Source: Bacteroidetes bacterium 46-16 (GTDB lineage Bacteria; Bacteroidota; Bacteroidia; Chitinophagales; Chitinophagaceae). From it: DNA of 64,000 nucleotides. Position 1 is the first letter of the stretch. Every line of letters begins with the position of its first letter. A model generated the notes under the pieces. That model did not search any database, was not told the origin of the DNA, and worked only from the letters and a program-made list of their open reading frames with translations. The stretch is taken from assembly GCA_001897835.1 (NCBI GenBank), contig MKUN01000031.1, positions 28,950 to 92,949 of the forward strand. Reading direction: 5' to 3'. Of this stretch, positions 44,266-52,868 are shown piece after piece. Made by a program: the position numbers and the translations under genes.

Positions 44266-45237
44266 TTAGTGACTTTCTGGTTTTCTGTATTCTGGACGGA
44301 CCGAATCAACGGAATACACATCCGGCTTAAAATCCGTTATCCATATCTGCGGTTTATTGATATAATGGCCGCACGATACACATTGCCAGCAATCTAGGTC
44401 GTTAACTTTATCGTGGAGCGCCATCCATCCGTTTTCGCATTGGCCGCAGGGAATAGGTGCACCGTTATTTTCACAATGGGCTTCCGCCACCTCTTTTATA
44501 GGAATTCTATTTTCGCATAAAAGGCAATGCGCGATATCCTGATCAAGAACGAATAGCCCCTGTAGGCACTCCGGACATTCGCTGAAATGGTAGGTGACAG
44601 GTTTATCCAGTAACTCAATTCGCATTTTTAATATATTTCCTCTGACAGTTATATATTCACTTACGTTTTTAAGCTCCTTACCGATATCGCTTGTCCTGTC
44701 TTTCTCCTCATAGAAACTCTCAAAAATGTAATTTTTATAAAGATCAACGAATTCACTTATGCCCTCAGCTATTAGGATGGCACATTGTTTTTCATCTATG
44801 GATAAGTGGTAATGAACGATCTTGTTTCGGATATTCGAAAGCCGCTCGATTACAGTAATAGATTGTGCAGGTAATTCTATGCCGAACAGGGCTTTCAGCT
44901 TTTTAACCCCGGCGGGTAAACCTATTGTTTTTGCAGATCCCGCCAGCGCTTCCTCTTCTGTGACTTTCGATGAGTACAGAAAGACCTGCCTCCAACCTGA
45001 GTCGGCTATTTTGGCTTTAACTATTACCTCTAAAGCCGTAGCAACAGAAACCACCGCTGGCTTTAACTCTTCAGCGGATTGAAAGGAATATCGCTCTCCG
45101 CGCCTTGCAAGTAATGCAACTGCGGAAGCACACAAACTCAATGCATTGTCCAGCAGCCTCGCCGAAATTCTGGTATTGAGTGATTGGTCATTCACTGGCA
45201 TATGGCTATTAGCTTCCATAAAACGCATTTTGCACAT
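44266..45237 (-). CDS. HEPN-like protein with two zinc ribbons
   Basis: A 323-residue protein. Residues 20-190 are helical with R137-N-K-I-V-H142 in LSNIRNKIVHYHLS, the HEPN Rx4H motif. The C-terminus has two zinc-binding units, CPEC...CLLC and CGQC...CVSCGH. It may be an RNase that recognises nucleic acid through the ribbons. First gene of a three-gene operon with the CoiA-like and PD-(D/E)xK genes (22 and 21 bp gaps). In-frame ATGs at 45219 and 45201 are also possible starts. Confidence 0.65.
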   Translation of the reverse strand: MCKMRFMEANSHMPVNDQSLNTRISARLLDNALSLCASAVALLARRGERYSFQSAEELKPAVVSVATALEVIVKAKIADSGWRQVFLYSSKVTEEEALAGSAKTIGLPAGVKKLKALFGIELPAQSITVIERLSNIRNKIVHYHLSIDEKQCAILIAEGISEFVDLYKNYIFESFYEEKDRTSDIGKELKNVSEYITVRGNILKMRIELLDKPVTYHFSECPECLQGLFVLDQDIAHCLLCENRIPIKEVAEAHCENNGAPIPCGQCENGWMALHDKVNDLDCWQCVSCGHYINKPQIWITDFKPDVYSVDSVRPEYRKPESH

Positions 45238-45340
45238 TTATCCGTTTACTCTCAAATTTAAACAGGTCAAATTTATAGTTTAGATCTCTTAGCTCAATGT
45301 CCATTTGTTGCTTATCGCAATGATGCAATACTACTCTTTC

Positions 45341-45515
45341 TATATGTCAACATTATCCCCTATTTTTGTAGGGATAACGTAATAAGTTCTTTAAATCGGA
45401 TCAAATCGCTTCAATATGACTGGTGCCCAAACTGGTGCCCCTGTTTTGATGAGGATACTTAAATAGCTCATTTTGAGCGCCTTCGGCAATAAAAAAATGA
45501 CCCCAACGGGATCAC
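45341..45515. repeat. direct repeat copy B (right end of the defence island)
   Basis: Same-orientation partner of 24842-25023. Equivalent parts: ATTATCCC (45352-45359), 11 nt, GGGATAAC (45371-45378); the identical 21-bp run at 45374-45394; a doubled GGTGCCC near 45422-45439; and GACCCCAACGGGATCAC at the end. A TATTTTTG promoter match is at 45361-45368, with a poor -33 box. On the minus strand GATCCC-GTT-GGGGTC followed by ATTTTTTT is terminator-like. The end of the neighbouring serine recombinase reading frame runs into this copy. Confidence 0.8.
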
Positions 45516-47027
45516 CATATGGGACAAGTCAAAATTCAAACGACTTGTCCCATTTTTTTTGGGCTTCAATTCCTTGTCTATTAAGGATATAATGTTGATG
45601 ATTTCATTCAATCTTTTGGTTCGATGTTGGCAACCGTCGAATACGAGATTTTCAGGGAACATCGAACCAACTATCTTTCGCTTTACTTCTACTGTACCTT
45701 CTCTATACAATGTTTCAAGCTGTGCGATGTTGCTAAACGCCTTGTTCCATAAAGGCTCTACCGTTGTTTGGAAATTTACAGCGGCCTTTAATTTTGCTTC
45801 CAGCCGATTGATCTTTTCCTCACATTCAGATTTGATAGCCCGATAATCATCGCCTTCAATATCACCGCACAAAAGCAGTTCTCTTGCTTTTACAACCCGG
45901 TTGTTTACCTCCTGCAATTGTACCTTTAAATCTTTTTGTTCATCTCTTTCTCCACGTTCTTTTGACTTATATGTTGACGTAATTACGTCTTTGCATATTT
46001 CAAGTCTTGAAAGCGGCCAAACATATTTTTTGATCTCGTCATACATTTTATCGTTCGTGTCTTTTGCTTTGTAACGAACACCACAAGCAGAACTGCAATG
46101 ATAGTAATGGTAATATTGTGTTCTCCCTTTTGATGCACTGGCTGTCAACATCCTTCCGCATTTTGGACAGATCAGGAAGCCTCTCAATGGAATGCTGTCA
46201 TCGGCTGTAACTTTTGTTCCCAAAATCCGTTTGCGTCCATCCAATACATCCTGAACATCATAGAATAGGGCTTCAGAGATCAAAGGTTCATGTTGCCCCT
46301 TTGCCAAGAGACTTTCTTCTTCTTTGTATTTGGGAACAAATATCAATCCGCAGTATATCGGGTTTCGTATGGCAACCCAAAAGTTATTCTTGCTGCACTT
46401 TAATCCTTTTTCTTTTGCTTTTTTCCATACCTGTTCAGTATTGAGCTTACCGCGAGATAGTTCTTCAAACGCCCACTTCATTAAATCACCCTGAATTTCT
46501 TTCGGGGCAATATATTTCTTACCGTTCTCATTAACCTTGTTGGCATAACCAATGGGGGCAGTTCCCATCCAGCGACCTTCTTTCTTAGCCCTGCGCATCC
46601 CATGAAACACATTTAACGCTCTCCGGTCATTCTCTACCTCCGGTGCAGCGAGGTAAAACGCCAGCATCATTTTGTTTTCCGGAATGGAGAGGTCAAGCGG
46701 TTGTTCTACCGCCTGTGGCTCGATACCTAACCGCCGAAGGGTACTGATCATTTGGTACGCATCTCCTGCATTACGGCTAAACCTGTCCCATTTCGTAAAC
46801 AGGATAAGGTCGGTATGTCCTTTGTGTTTCCTTAAATCACCCAGTAGCCCTGTCCAAGCCGGTCGTTTGAAAGTCTTAGCCGAATGGTCTTCCAAGATCA
46901 CTTTCCTAACCCGCATATTGTTGATTTCACAGTATTTCCGCAAACGTTCCTCCTGGTCACGTTGCGAATAGCCTTTATCGGCCTGTTCATCCGTACTTAC
47001 CCGTACATAAAGGTCTGCTATTTTCAT
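45468..47027 (-). CDS. large serine recombinase 1
   Basis: From ATG 47027 (MKIADLYVRVSTDEQ) the protein has 519 residues; a 66-residue upstream extension is hydrophobic and atypical, so rejected. Resolvase domain with nucleophile Ser11, KWDRFSRNAGDAYQM and PLDLSIPENKMMLAFYLAAPEVEN; then the recombinase domain (about 160-260) and a zinc beta-ribbon (CPKCGRMLTASASKG...HCSSACG) with a coiled coil. It catalyses integration, excision or inversion. It is a close paralogue of the recombinase at 48812-50371. The last ~30 codons cross a terminator hairpin and repeat copy B, so the true 3' end may have been replaced. Confidence 0.9.
   Translation of the reverse strand: MKIADLYVRVSTDEQADKGYSQRDQEERLRKYCEINNMRVRKVILEDHSAKTFKRPAWTGLLGDLRKHKGHTDLILFTKWDRFSRNAGDAYQMISTLRRLGIEPQAVEQPLDLSIPENKMMLAFYLAAPEVENDRRALNVFHGMRRAKKEGRWMGTAPIGYANKVNENGKKYIAPKEIQGDLMKWAFEELSRGKLNTEQVWKKAKEKGLKCSKNNFWVAIRNPIYCGLIFVPKYKEEESLLAKGQHEPLISEALFYDVQDVLDGRKRILGTKVTADDSIPLRGFLICPKCGRMLTASASKGRTQYYHYYHCSSACGVRYKAKDTNDKMYDEIKKYVWPLSRLEICKDVITSTYKSKERGERDEQKDLKVQLQEVNNRVVKARELLLCGDIEGDDYRAIKSECEEKINRLEAKLKAAVNFQTTVEPLWNKAFSNIAQLETLYREGTVEVKRKIVGSMFPENLVFDGCQHRTKRLNEIINIISLIDKELKPKKNGTSRLNFDLSHMVIPLGSFFYCRRRSK
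45519..45560 (+). terminator. rho-independent terminator after repeat copy B
   Basis: Perfect 12-bp arms ATGGGACAAGTC (45519-45530) and GACTTGTCCCAT (45542-45553) are followed by a T-run to 45560. The stem sequence is unrelated to the one after copy A, but its position relative to the repeat is the same. Confidence 0.75.
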
Positions 47028-47243
47028 AACTAAAAAATTAAGTGTGGTACTATGTAAAGATAAGAAGAAAAAATGAAAATGAGCAATATTTAATAGTATT
47101 ATCACGTCAAAGTTTACTAAATTTACTACATCTTTGTTTAATATTAGAAAACCGACAAGGTTTAATAGGAATTGAACGCCCCTGTTTAATAACATAACAG
47201 GCACACAATAGCCTATTAACCGCATAAATTCAAACTATTCGAT

Positions 47244-48806
47244 ATGGCCACACCTCGCGAAAGATTGGTAGAATCGCTTAAATTCCTGAAAGAATTACAG
47301 GATAACGGTGTAGTCGGTATCCATACCGATGAAATGCCTAACAGGAAATACAGGGAGATACTGCTTAAAAACGGCTTTATCCGTGAGGTGACAAAGGGAT
47401 GGTACATACCTACCGATCCTGCTGAAAAGGAAGGTGAAACCACGTCCTGGTACAGTTCCTATTGGGAATTTATTGTAAAGTTTCTGAATCACAAATTTGG
47501 CGATGACTGGTGCTTGTCAGCAGACCAGTCGCTGCTTATCCATGCGGGAAACAGCGCAGTACCTCAACAGTTGATGATACGTTCGCCACAAGGAAATAAT
47601 AACCCTACGCCCTTACCGCATAACACGTCTCTGTTCAATTTAAGGACTGGTATTCCCCCAGCTGATCAAACCATCGTAACCAATGGAATCAGGATGTACA
47701 ATCTGCCGGCTGCTTTGGTTTACAGTTCACCGAGCATTTATACAAGGAATGCCATAGATGCCCGCACAGCCCTTACGTTGATAAGAGATGCTTCGGAGGT
47801 ACTACCTATCCTTTTGGAAAACGGTCACACCACATTTGCGGGAAGATTGGCAGGCGCTTTTAGAAATATTAACAGGGATAAAATAGCTGACCAGATTGTT
47901 GATACTGTTAAGCAGGCAGATTACGATATACGGGAAGAAGATCCTTTTGAAACCAAACTGAACCTTAATCTATCCTCCCGTGAACGCTCTCCCTACGCCA
48001 ATCGCATCAGGCTCATGTGGCAGCAGATGCGTGAGATTATTATTTCCAGCTTTCCAAAAGCTCCCGGCATACCCGATGATTCACAAGCCTACCTGAAGGA
48101 CGTTGACGACATTTACATAACAGATGCCTATCACTCCCTCTCGATAGAACGGTATCGGGTGACACCGGAACTTATCGAAAGAGTAAGCAGCGGTCAGTGG
48201 AACAGTAAGGCGCATGAGGAAGATCGCAAGCAAAGGGATGCTATGGCTGCCAGAGGCTACTACCAAGCCTTTCTGCAGGTGAAGGAAACCATCACAGCAA
48301 TACTGAAGGGAGCCAATTCAGGAAAGCAGGTGGATAAAGATCACTCAAAATGGTACAGGCAACTATTCGACCCAAGCGTTACCGCCGGGCTATTAAAAGC
48401 GGCGGACCTTGCAGGGTATCGAAACCATCAGGTATATATCGGGAACTCCAAACACGTTCCTCTGAACGTGGATGCTATGAGAGATGCCATGCCCGTTCTG
48501 TTTGAACTATTGGAAGAAGAACCGGAGCCATCGGTCAGGGCAGTATTGGGTCATTTCATTTTTGTTTTTATCCATCCGTACATGGATGGTAACGGACGAA
48601 TAGGACGGTTTCTGATGAATGCAATGTTGGCTTCCGGTGGATACCCGTGGACGGTTATACCTGTGGAAAGGAGAACTGAATATATGCAGGCATTGGAGCA
48701 GGCAAGTGTAGGACAGGATATAACTTCGTTTGCCACTTTCCTTGCTTATCTGGTCAACGAGCGGTTAAAAGGAAAAATAGTTGCTAAGTTGCCCGACGCT
48801 AAGTAG
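47244..48806 (+). CDS. Fic family protein with AbiEi-like N-terminal wing
   Basis: A 520-residue protein. The Fic motif HPYMDGNGRIGRF (444-456) is complete, so AMP transfer or a related modification is expected. Residues 1-90 resemble the winged-helix start of AbiEi/type IV antitoxin proteins (NRKYREILLKNGFIREVTKGWYIP), suggesting DNA binding and self-regulation. No clear inhibitory [S/T]xxxE[G/N] helix was identified. It is divergent from recombinase 1 and ends 5 bp from the convergent end of recombinase 2, lying as cargo between them. Confidence 0.88.
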   Translation: MATPRERLVESLKFLKELQDNGVVGIHTDEMPNRKYREILLKNGFIREVTKGWYIPTDPAEKEGETTSWYSSYWEFIVKFLNHKFGDDWCLSADQSLLIHAGNSAVPQQLMIRSPQGNNNPTPLPHNTSLFNLRTGIPPADQTIVTNGIRMYNLPAALVYSSPSIYTRNAIDARTALTLIRDASEVLPILLENGHTTFAGRLAGAFRNINRDKIADQIVDTVKQADYDIREEDPFETKLNLNLSSRERSPYANRIRLMWQQMREIIISSFPKAPGIPDDSQAYLKDVDDIYITDAYHSLSIERYRVTPELIERVSSGQWNSKAHEEDRKQRDAMAARGYYQAFLQVKETITAILKGANSGKQVDKDHSKWYRQLFDPSVTAGLLKAADLAGYRNHQVYIGNSKHVPLNVDAMRDAMPVLFELLEEEPEPSVRAVLGHFIFVFIHPYMDGNGRIGRFLMNAMLASGGYPWTVIPVERRTEYMQALEQASVGQDITSFATFLAYLVNERLKGKIVAKLPDAK

Positions 48807-48811
48807 AACGG

Positions 48812-50371
48812 CTACATCCTATTTCGTAGTACGGCTACAGCATGTTTGCGGTGCAGATGGACACTTTCAGCCTGATAGTTCTCATTACTTTTTGCCTCTA
48901 TTTCCCGTGGAGATTTTCTGCTTTTAGTCAATAAGCTGATAGCTGTACTCACTGTTGTGCGATGAAGTTTTTCACCGTTGAACGTCAGGTTATCGGGAAA
49001 CAGTGTACTTACGATTTTTCTTTTTTGTATAACAGTTCCATTTTGAAACAACTCTTCTAAATGCGACAATTTGGAAATAGGAAGATCCCATAGTAATTCC
49101 ATATTGTCTGAAAATGAAATGGATGTTTGTAGCTTTACTTCAATATCAGTCATTCTTTCATTGGCTTCAGACTTAATGGTACGATAGTCTTCGCCTTCAA
49201 TTTCTCCACGCAGCAATAATTCACGAGCCTTTGAGAGCCGGTGCTTTATCTGATCCAGTTGAGCCACCAAACGTTTCTGATCTACCTTCTCAACACGGTT
49301 TACATCCATGAAAGTAGCTGTAATAATTTCCTGAAACAGTTTAAGTTGCGGAACATTGTGGACTTCATTCCCGATGGCTTCTATCATTAACTTGTTTGCG
49401 TCATCTGCTTTATAACGTACACCGCATTCGGAACTGCAATGATAGTAGTGATAGTATTTGTTTCTTCCTTTTGAAGCACTGCCGGTCAAAAACCTTCCAC
49501 AGTTAGGGCAAATCAAATAACCTCTTAATGGAATGTCATCCTGTGCAATTACCTTTTTACTTACTGCTTTTCTCTTTCTGCCGTCCAGCACATCCTGCAC
49601 ATCAAAGAATAGTGAAGCGGTAATAATTGGTTCATGTTGCCCCTGTACAAGTTGGCTTTGTTCATCTTTGTGCTGAGGAACGAAAATTAATCCGCAATAA
49701 ATAGGGTTCCTTATCGCTACCCAAAAATTATTCTTGCTACATTTCAATCCTCTTTCCTTGGCTTGTTTCCAGATTTGTTCTGTGTTCAGTTTGTTGCGAA
49801 TGATTTCTTCAAATGCCCATTTCATGATTTTAGCATCCTGATCTTTCGGCGCAATATATTTCTTGCCATCTTCAGTAATTCTGTTTACATAACCAATCGG
49901 AGCCGTGCCCATCCAGCGCCCTTCCTTTTTAGCACGGCGCATTCCATTAAATACATTTAATGCCCTGCGGTCATTCTCTACCTCTGGTGCTGCGAGGTAA
50001 AAAGCCAGCATCATTTTATTTTCAGGGATAGATAAATCCAATGGCTGTTCTACTGCCTGCGGCTCTACTCCGAGATGCCTTAGAAGGCTGATCATTTGAT
50101 AAGCATCCCCGGCATTCCGGCTAAACCTATCCCACTTTGTAAAAAGAATTAGGTCTGAATTTCCCCTTTGCTTACGCAAATCTATCAGCAGATTTTGCCA
50201 GGCAGGTCGCCTGAAGGTCTTTGCGGAATGGTCTTCAAAAATGACCTTGCGTATTTGAATGTTGTTGATGTTGCAATACCTACGCAGCCTTTCTTCCTGA
50301 TCCCGTTGGGAATAGCCTTTATCTGCCTGCTCGTCTGTACTCACCCTGATATAAAGGTCTGCAATTTTCAT
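48812..50371 (-). CDS. large serine recombinase 2
   Basis: A 519-residue serine recombinase with the same layout as recombinase 1: MKIADLYIRVSTDEQ (Ser11), KWDRFSRNAGDAYQM, a recombinase domain, zinc ribbon CPNCGRFLTGSASKG...HCSSECG and coiled coil. The two proteins are highly alike through residue 300 and diverge toward the C-terminus, which usually sets DNA-site choice. It lies upstream, on the same strand, between the Fic gene and the transfer region. Confidence 0.9.
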   Translation of the reverse strand: MKIADLYIRVSTDEQADKGYSQRDQEERLRRYCNINNIQIRKVIFEDHSAKTFRRPAWQNLLIDLRKQRGNSDLILFTKWDRFSRNAGDAYQMISLLRHLGVEPQAVEQPLDLSIPENKMMLAFYLAAPEVENDRRALNVFNGMRRAKKEGRWMGTAPIGYVNRITEDGKKYIAPKDQDAKIMKWAFEEIIRNKLNTEQIWKQAKERGLKCSKNNFWVAIRNPIYCGLIFVPQHKDEQSQLVQGQHEPIITASLFFDVQDVLDGRKRKAVSKKVIAQDDIPLRGYLICPNCGRFLTGSASKGRNKYYHYYHCSSECGVRYKADDANKLMIEAIGNEVHNVPQLKLFQEIITATFMDVNRVEKVDQKRLVAQLDQIKHRLSKARELLLRGEIEGEDYRTIKSEANERMTDIEVKLQTSISFSDNMELLWDLPISKLSHLEELFQNGTVIQKRKIVSTLFPDNLTFNGEKLHRTTVSTAISLLTKSRKSPREIEAKSNENYQAESVHLHRKHAVAVLRNRM

Positions 50372-50381
50372 AGCTGCTTTT

Positions 50382-50576
50382 TTACTTTACAGTCTTAGTT
50401 ACGATTTCGGCATTGCAATGCCGCATACTTATGTATTGTTCAACTACTATGTTCGCCATACTATATAAAAAGTCGAGTATAATCTGTGCTTCTTCGATAT
50501 TGACATCAATTCCATCTTTACGCAAAATTTCTATCGCCTTGTCTGGAGTGATCCTCATCAACACTTCATCTTCCAT
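50382..50576 (-). CDS. small conserved protein of the conjugative element, unknown
   Basis: From ATG 50576 (MEDEVLMRITPDKAIEIL) it has 64 residues, with a strong Shine-Dalgarno AAAGGAGG 5 bp before the start. The pattern DGIDVNIEEAQIILDFLYSMA is helical. Function unknown; small proteins of this kind accompany serine recombinases in Bacteroidota elements. It begins 45 bp after a hairpin and ends 10 bp before recombinase 2, so both may be cotranscribed. Confidence 0.7.
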   Translation of the reverse strand: MEDEVLMRITPDKAIEILRKDGIDVNIEEAQIILDFLYSMANIVVEQYISMRHCNAEIVTKTVK

Positions 50577-50598
50577 CTCACACCTCCTTTTTAGATAA

Positions 50599-50625
50599 CA
50601 AAAGCCCATTGCGGGCTTTTGCAAA
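50599..50625 (-). terminator. hairpin between the wHTH gene and the 64-residue protein gene
   Basis: Perfect 9-bp arms CAAAAGCCC (50599-50607) and GGGCTTTTG (50613-50621) around ATTGC. On the minus strand the descending arm ends CTTTTG and continues TTATCT, a modest terminator for the transfer operon. Confidence 0.5.
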
Positions 50626-50648
50626 ACTTTCCAAATCACTTGTCTATT

Positions 50649-50942
50649 TTAATCGCTTCTTTCAGCAAAATAGATTTTGCTTCCCTTCATACGATTAAAA
50701 GACGGCTCATACCTTATATAACCATATTCACTTAGTTCTCTAACGCATTTGTGGTAGGTGATAGCAGAGGACAATTTTGCAATGCTTAATATCTCATGAC
50801 TAAAAACCTGGATAGGGTTGGCAAAGCCATTCTTTATGCGATACTGTAACAAAGCCGCATAAATGCCTATATGAGTAATGCTGATGCGGGCATCAGTTCC
50901 TATGGCTTCAAAAAAATCCGACAAATAATACAGCCTATCCAT
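50649..50942 (-). CDS. small winged-helix-like DNA-binding protein
   Basis: A 97-residue protein whose order of helices and wing (FSHEILSIAKLSSAITYHKCVRELSEYGYIRYEPS) is that of a MarR/replication-initiator-type winged helix. It probably binds DNA, as a regulator or relaxosome helper of the element. It is 15 bp after the DUF3945-like gene and is followed by a hairpin. Confidence 0.65.
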   Translation of the reverse strand: MDRLYYLSDFFEAIGTDARISITHIGIYAALLQYRIKNGFANPIQVFSHEILSIAKLSSAITYHKCVRELSEYGYIRYEPSFNRMKGSKIYFAERSD

Positions 50943-50957
50943 TGCTCACGCCTTTTA

Positions 50958-52010
50958 TTACCCTAATCTCATTCCGTTCTTTTTTGCATGATTTTGTTGC
51001 TGCTGCTCATTGACCTTATGCGTCACTTTCATAGCATCCATTGTTTTATTGCCTAATGCTGTATGAAGCGTTATTTTCCTGGAATGCTCATCGTAAATAT
51101 TTACTGATTTAAACTGCGGATTAGCTTCAATATAGAAGCGTTGTTCATTTCCATCCTTCACAAAGCTCACCGACACACGGTTTCCATTTTTTAATTCCGA
51201 TTGCAGCTTATCTGCTTCACCTTTATTGAGCAATTCCTTTAACGGAAGCTGCTGCAAAGCCTTTTCAAGATCGTAGCCGTAGTCTGAGTGGAATTGCTTG
51301 ATTCGGAAATTTCCGTTTGGGTCTTTGTCGTTAAAATCAAGTTGCATCCAAGTTCCACCGCTCTGGATGCAGCGACCGGATAAAAGATTATAGCACTCCG
51401 TGGCATTTACATTATTACCGTTACGCATGGTAAAGTATTGCTGGCGTTTTTCCTCCGGTTTGGATTCATTATACAGGGTTGTTTTATACCCTTCAAGCTG
51501 GTATGCACCGGATTGATCTTTAGCGAACGATAACTGATGATCTAACCTTTCTTTATCATTGAGGTAATAGGAAACAGGAATGGAAAATTGTTGCTGCCCA
51601 AGTTTCATCTGCTCATCAATTTTTGCAGATAGGTCAGGAAAGCCAGCACGCTGCACCTGATGGTGCAACGCCTGGCTGTTTTGCTCTGTTTTCCTGTTAT
51701 CCTGCCTTATTACGATTTGTTCCTTAACGGGTGCAACTAATAACCTGCGCAGCAGCCTTATCAGTAGATTAGGATAAAGCTGCTTTTCAATACGATTGCG
51801 CTCTTGCCTTAGCACCCTGAGTGCAAACCGCTCGTCCAGATCCTGCGTGCCTTTATACTTTGCAGCAATACGGTCGTAGTAATCCAGCTTTTCTTTTAGC
51901 AGTGCCCTATTATTTGAAAGGCTGAAAGAAAACAGCTTGCTAAACCGTTCCTCCCTTGAACGCCATTGGTTCAGCTCTGCTTCCACTCTGTTTACAAGAC
52001 TGTTATTCAT
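50958..52010 (-). CDS. DUF3945-like protein (paralogue of 52869-54026)
   Basis: From ATG 52010 (MNNSLVNRVEAELNQW) it has 350 residues; a TTG at 52031 is a poorer start. The N-terminal half is charged and helical. The C-terminal half carries the repeated pattern CYNLLSGR, WMQLDFNDKDPNGNFRIKQFH, YGYDLEKALQQLPLKEL and YIEANPQFKSVNIYDEH, as in DUF3945-type proteins of Bacteroidota conjugative elements. The role is unknown; the gene lies just after a lipoprotein gene at the end of the transfer operon. Confidence 0.75.
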   Translation of the reverse strand: MNNSLVNRVEAELNQWRSREERFSKLFSFSLSNNRALLKEKLDYYDRIAAKYKGTQDLDERFALRVLRQERNRIEKQLYPNLLIRLLRRLLVAPVKEQIVIRQDNRKTEQNSQALHHQVQRAGFPDLSAKIDEQMKLGQQQFSIPVSYYLNDKERLDHQLSFAKDQSGAYQLEGYKTTLYNESKPEEKRQQYFTMRNGNNVNATECYNLLSGRCIQSGGTWMQLDFNDKDPNGNFRIKQFHSDYGYDLEKALQQLPLKELLNKGEADKLQSELKNGNRVSVSFVKDGNEQRFYIEANPQFKSVNIYDEHSRKITLHTALGNKTMDAMKVTHKVNEQQQQNHAKKNGMRLG

Positions 52011-52031
52011 AACCTGATTTTTGAGGATCAA

Positions 52032-52781
52032 CTAAGGCATACTGTACGTCACCAGATCATAGGCATAGGTGCTGCAATCGGCGGCGTATTCCACACTGCC
52101 GCTCACGATAGCGCCGCCTATATCACTCGTGACGGCGGCAATCCACTTAACTATGTTTTTAAACTTAAAGGCCGCCCCCGGAGCCGGGGGCTGGAGCGTA
52201 TTCATCCAATAATAAATGGAGTAACGTGCTACCGATGCCGCTTTAAGGGCAATTTCACGACCTTCAGGACTGAGCAGGTTATTTTGCATTGCCCTCCTCT
52301 CAAAGTTCACAATCATGGCTTTAATCACCGGATAGGGACTATCCCTATCCGAAAGTCGTTTGATCAATTGCACCAGCGAATCCAGGGCGGCCTTTACTGG
52401 CTCTTCATAAGGACAATTAGCTATAAGCGTTTGGATGCTTTCGTTGCTTTGCCTTACCGTCTGGTTTACTGTTGAGAAAAATGATAGAGGCATGGCAATA
52501 CGTTCCATTTCCCTGCAAAAGCGAAGTACACATCGCGTTGACATCTCTACATTAGGTGTGTCTGTAACTGGCTTGCAGTTCTGTACGTATGCCACGATCT
52601 GATTATGCCAATAGCCTATGCTATCGTAGGCATTTTCCGGGTTTTCAGGACCTGCTTCGCCAAGTGGTGATCTTAACTGCGCAATTTTATTTTCGCCTTC
52701 TGATATTACAGCTTTATTATCTTTCGTACATGCTGAAAGGCTTATTATAAATATTAGCAGCATTAATATTTGACTTCTCAT
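52032..52781 (-). CDS. lipoprotein of the transfer region, unknown
   Basis: A 249-residue protein with a lipoprotein signal (LIFIISLSACTK, Cys18). The mature part is mostly helical with several Cys (NCKP, STRCVLRFC, NCPY, DCST). I do not recognise a family. Located between two DUF3945-like paralogues in the transfer operon, it may be an outer-membrane component replacing TraO/P/Q of CTnDOT, or an entry-exclusion lipoprotein; both are guesses. Confidence 0.65.
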   Translation of the reverse strand: MRSQILMLLIFIISLSACTKDNKAVISEGENKIAQLRSPLGEAGPENPENAYDSIGYWHNQIVAYVQNCKPVTDTPNVEMSTRCVLRFCREMERIAMPLSFFSTVNQTVRQSNESIQTLIANCPYEEPVKAALDSLVQLIKRLSDRDSPYPVIKAMIVNFERRAMQNNLLSPEGREIALKAASVARYSIYYWMNTLQPPAPGAAFKFKNIVKWIAAVTSDIGGAIVSGSVEYAADCSTYAYDLVTYSMP

Positions 52782-52868
52782 TTTTCAATCTGTTTTTACG
52801 TTATAAATAGTTTCCTTTTCACCATCTCAACTTCACGACTATTTATAATAGACGGGGCTACTTAGTGC

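Noticed and set aside
24842..45515. Insertion sequence or transposase genes inside the island
   Set aside because: No DDE transposase frame or terminal inverted repeat pair was recognised; the only recombination genes are the integrase and the serine recombinases.
47028..47225. 66-residue N-terminal extension of serine recombinase 1
   Set aside because: The paralogue begins with the same MKIADLY start, and the extension lies in the AT-rich promoter region shared with the Fic gene.
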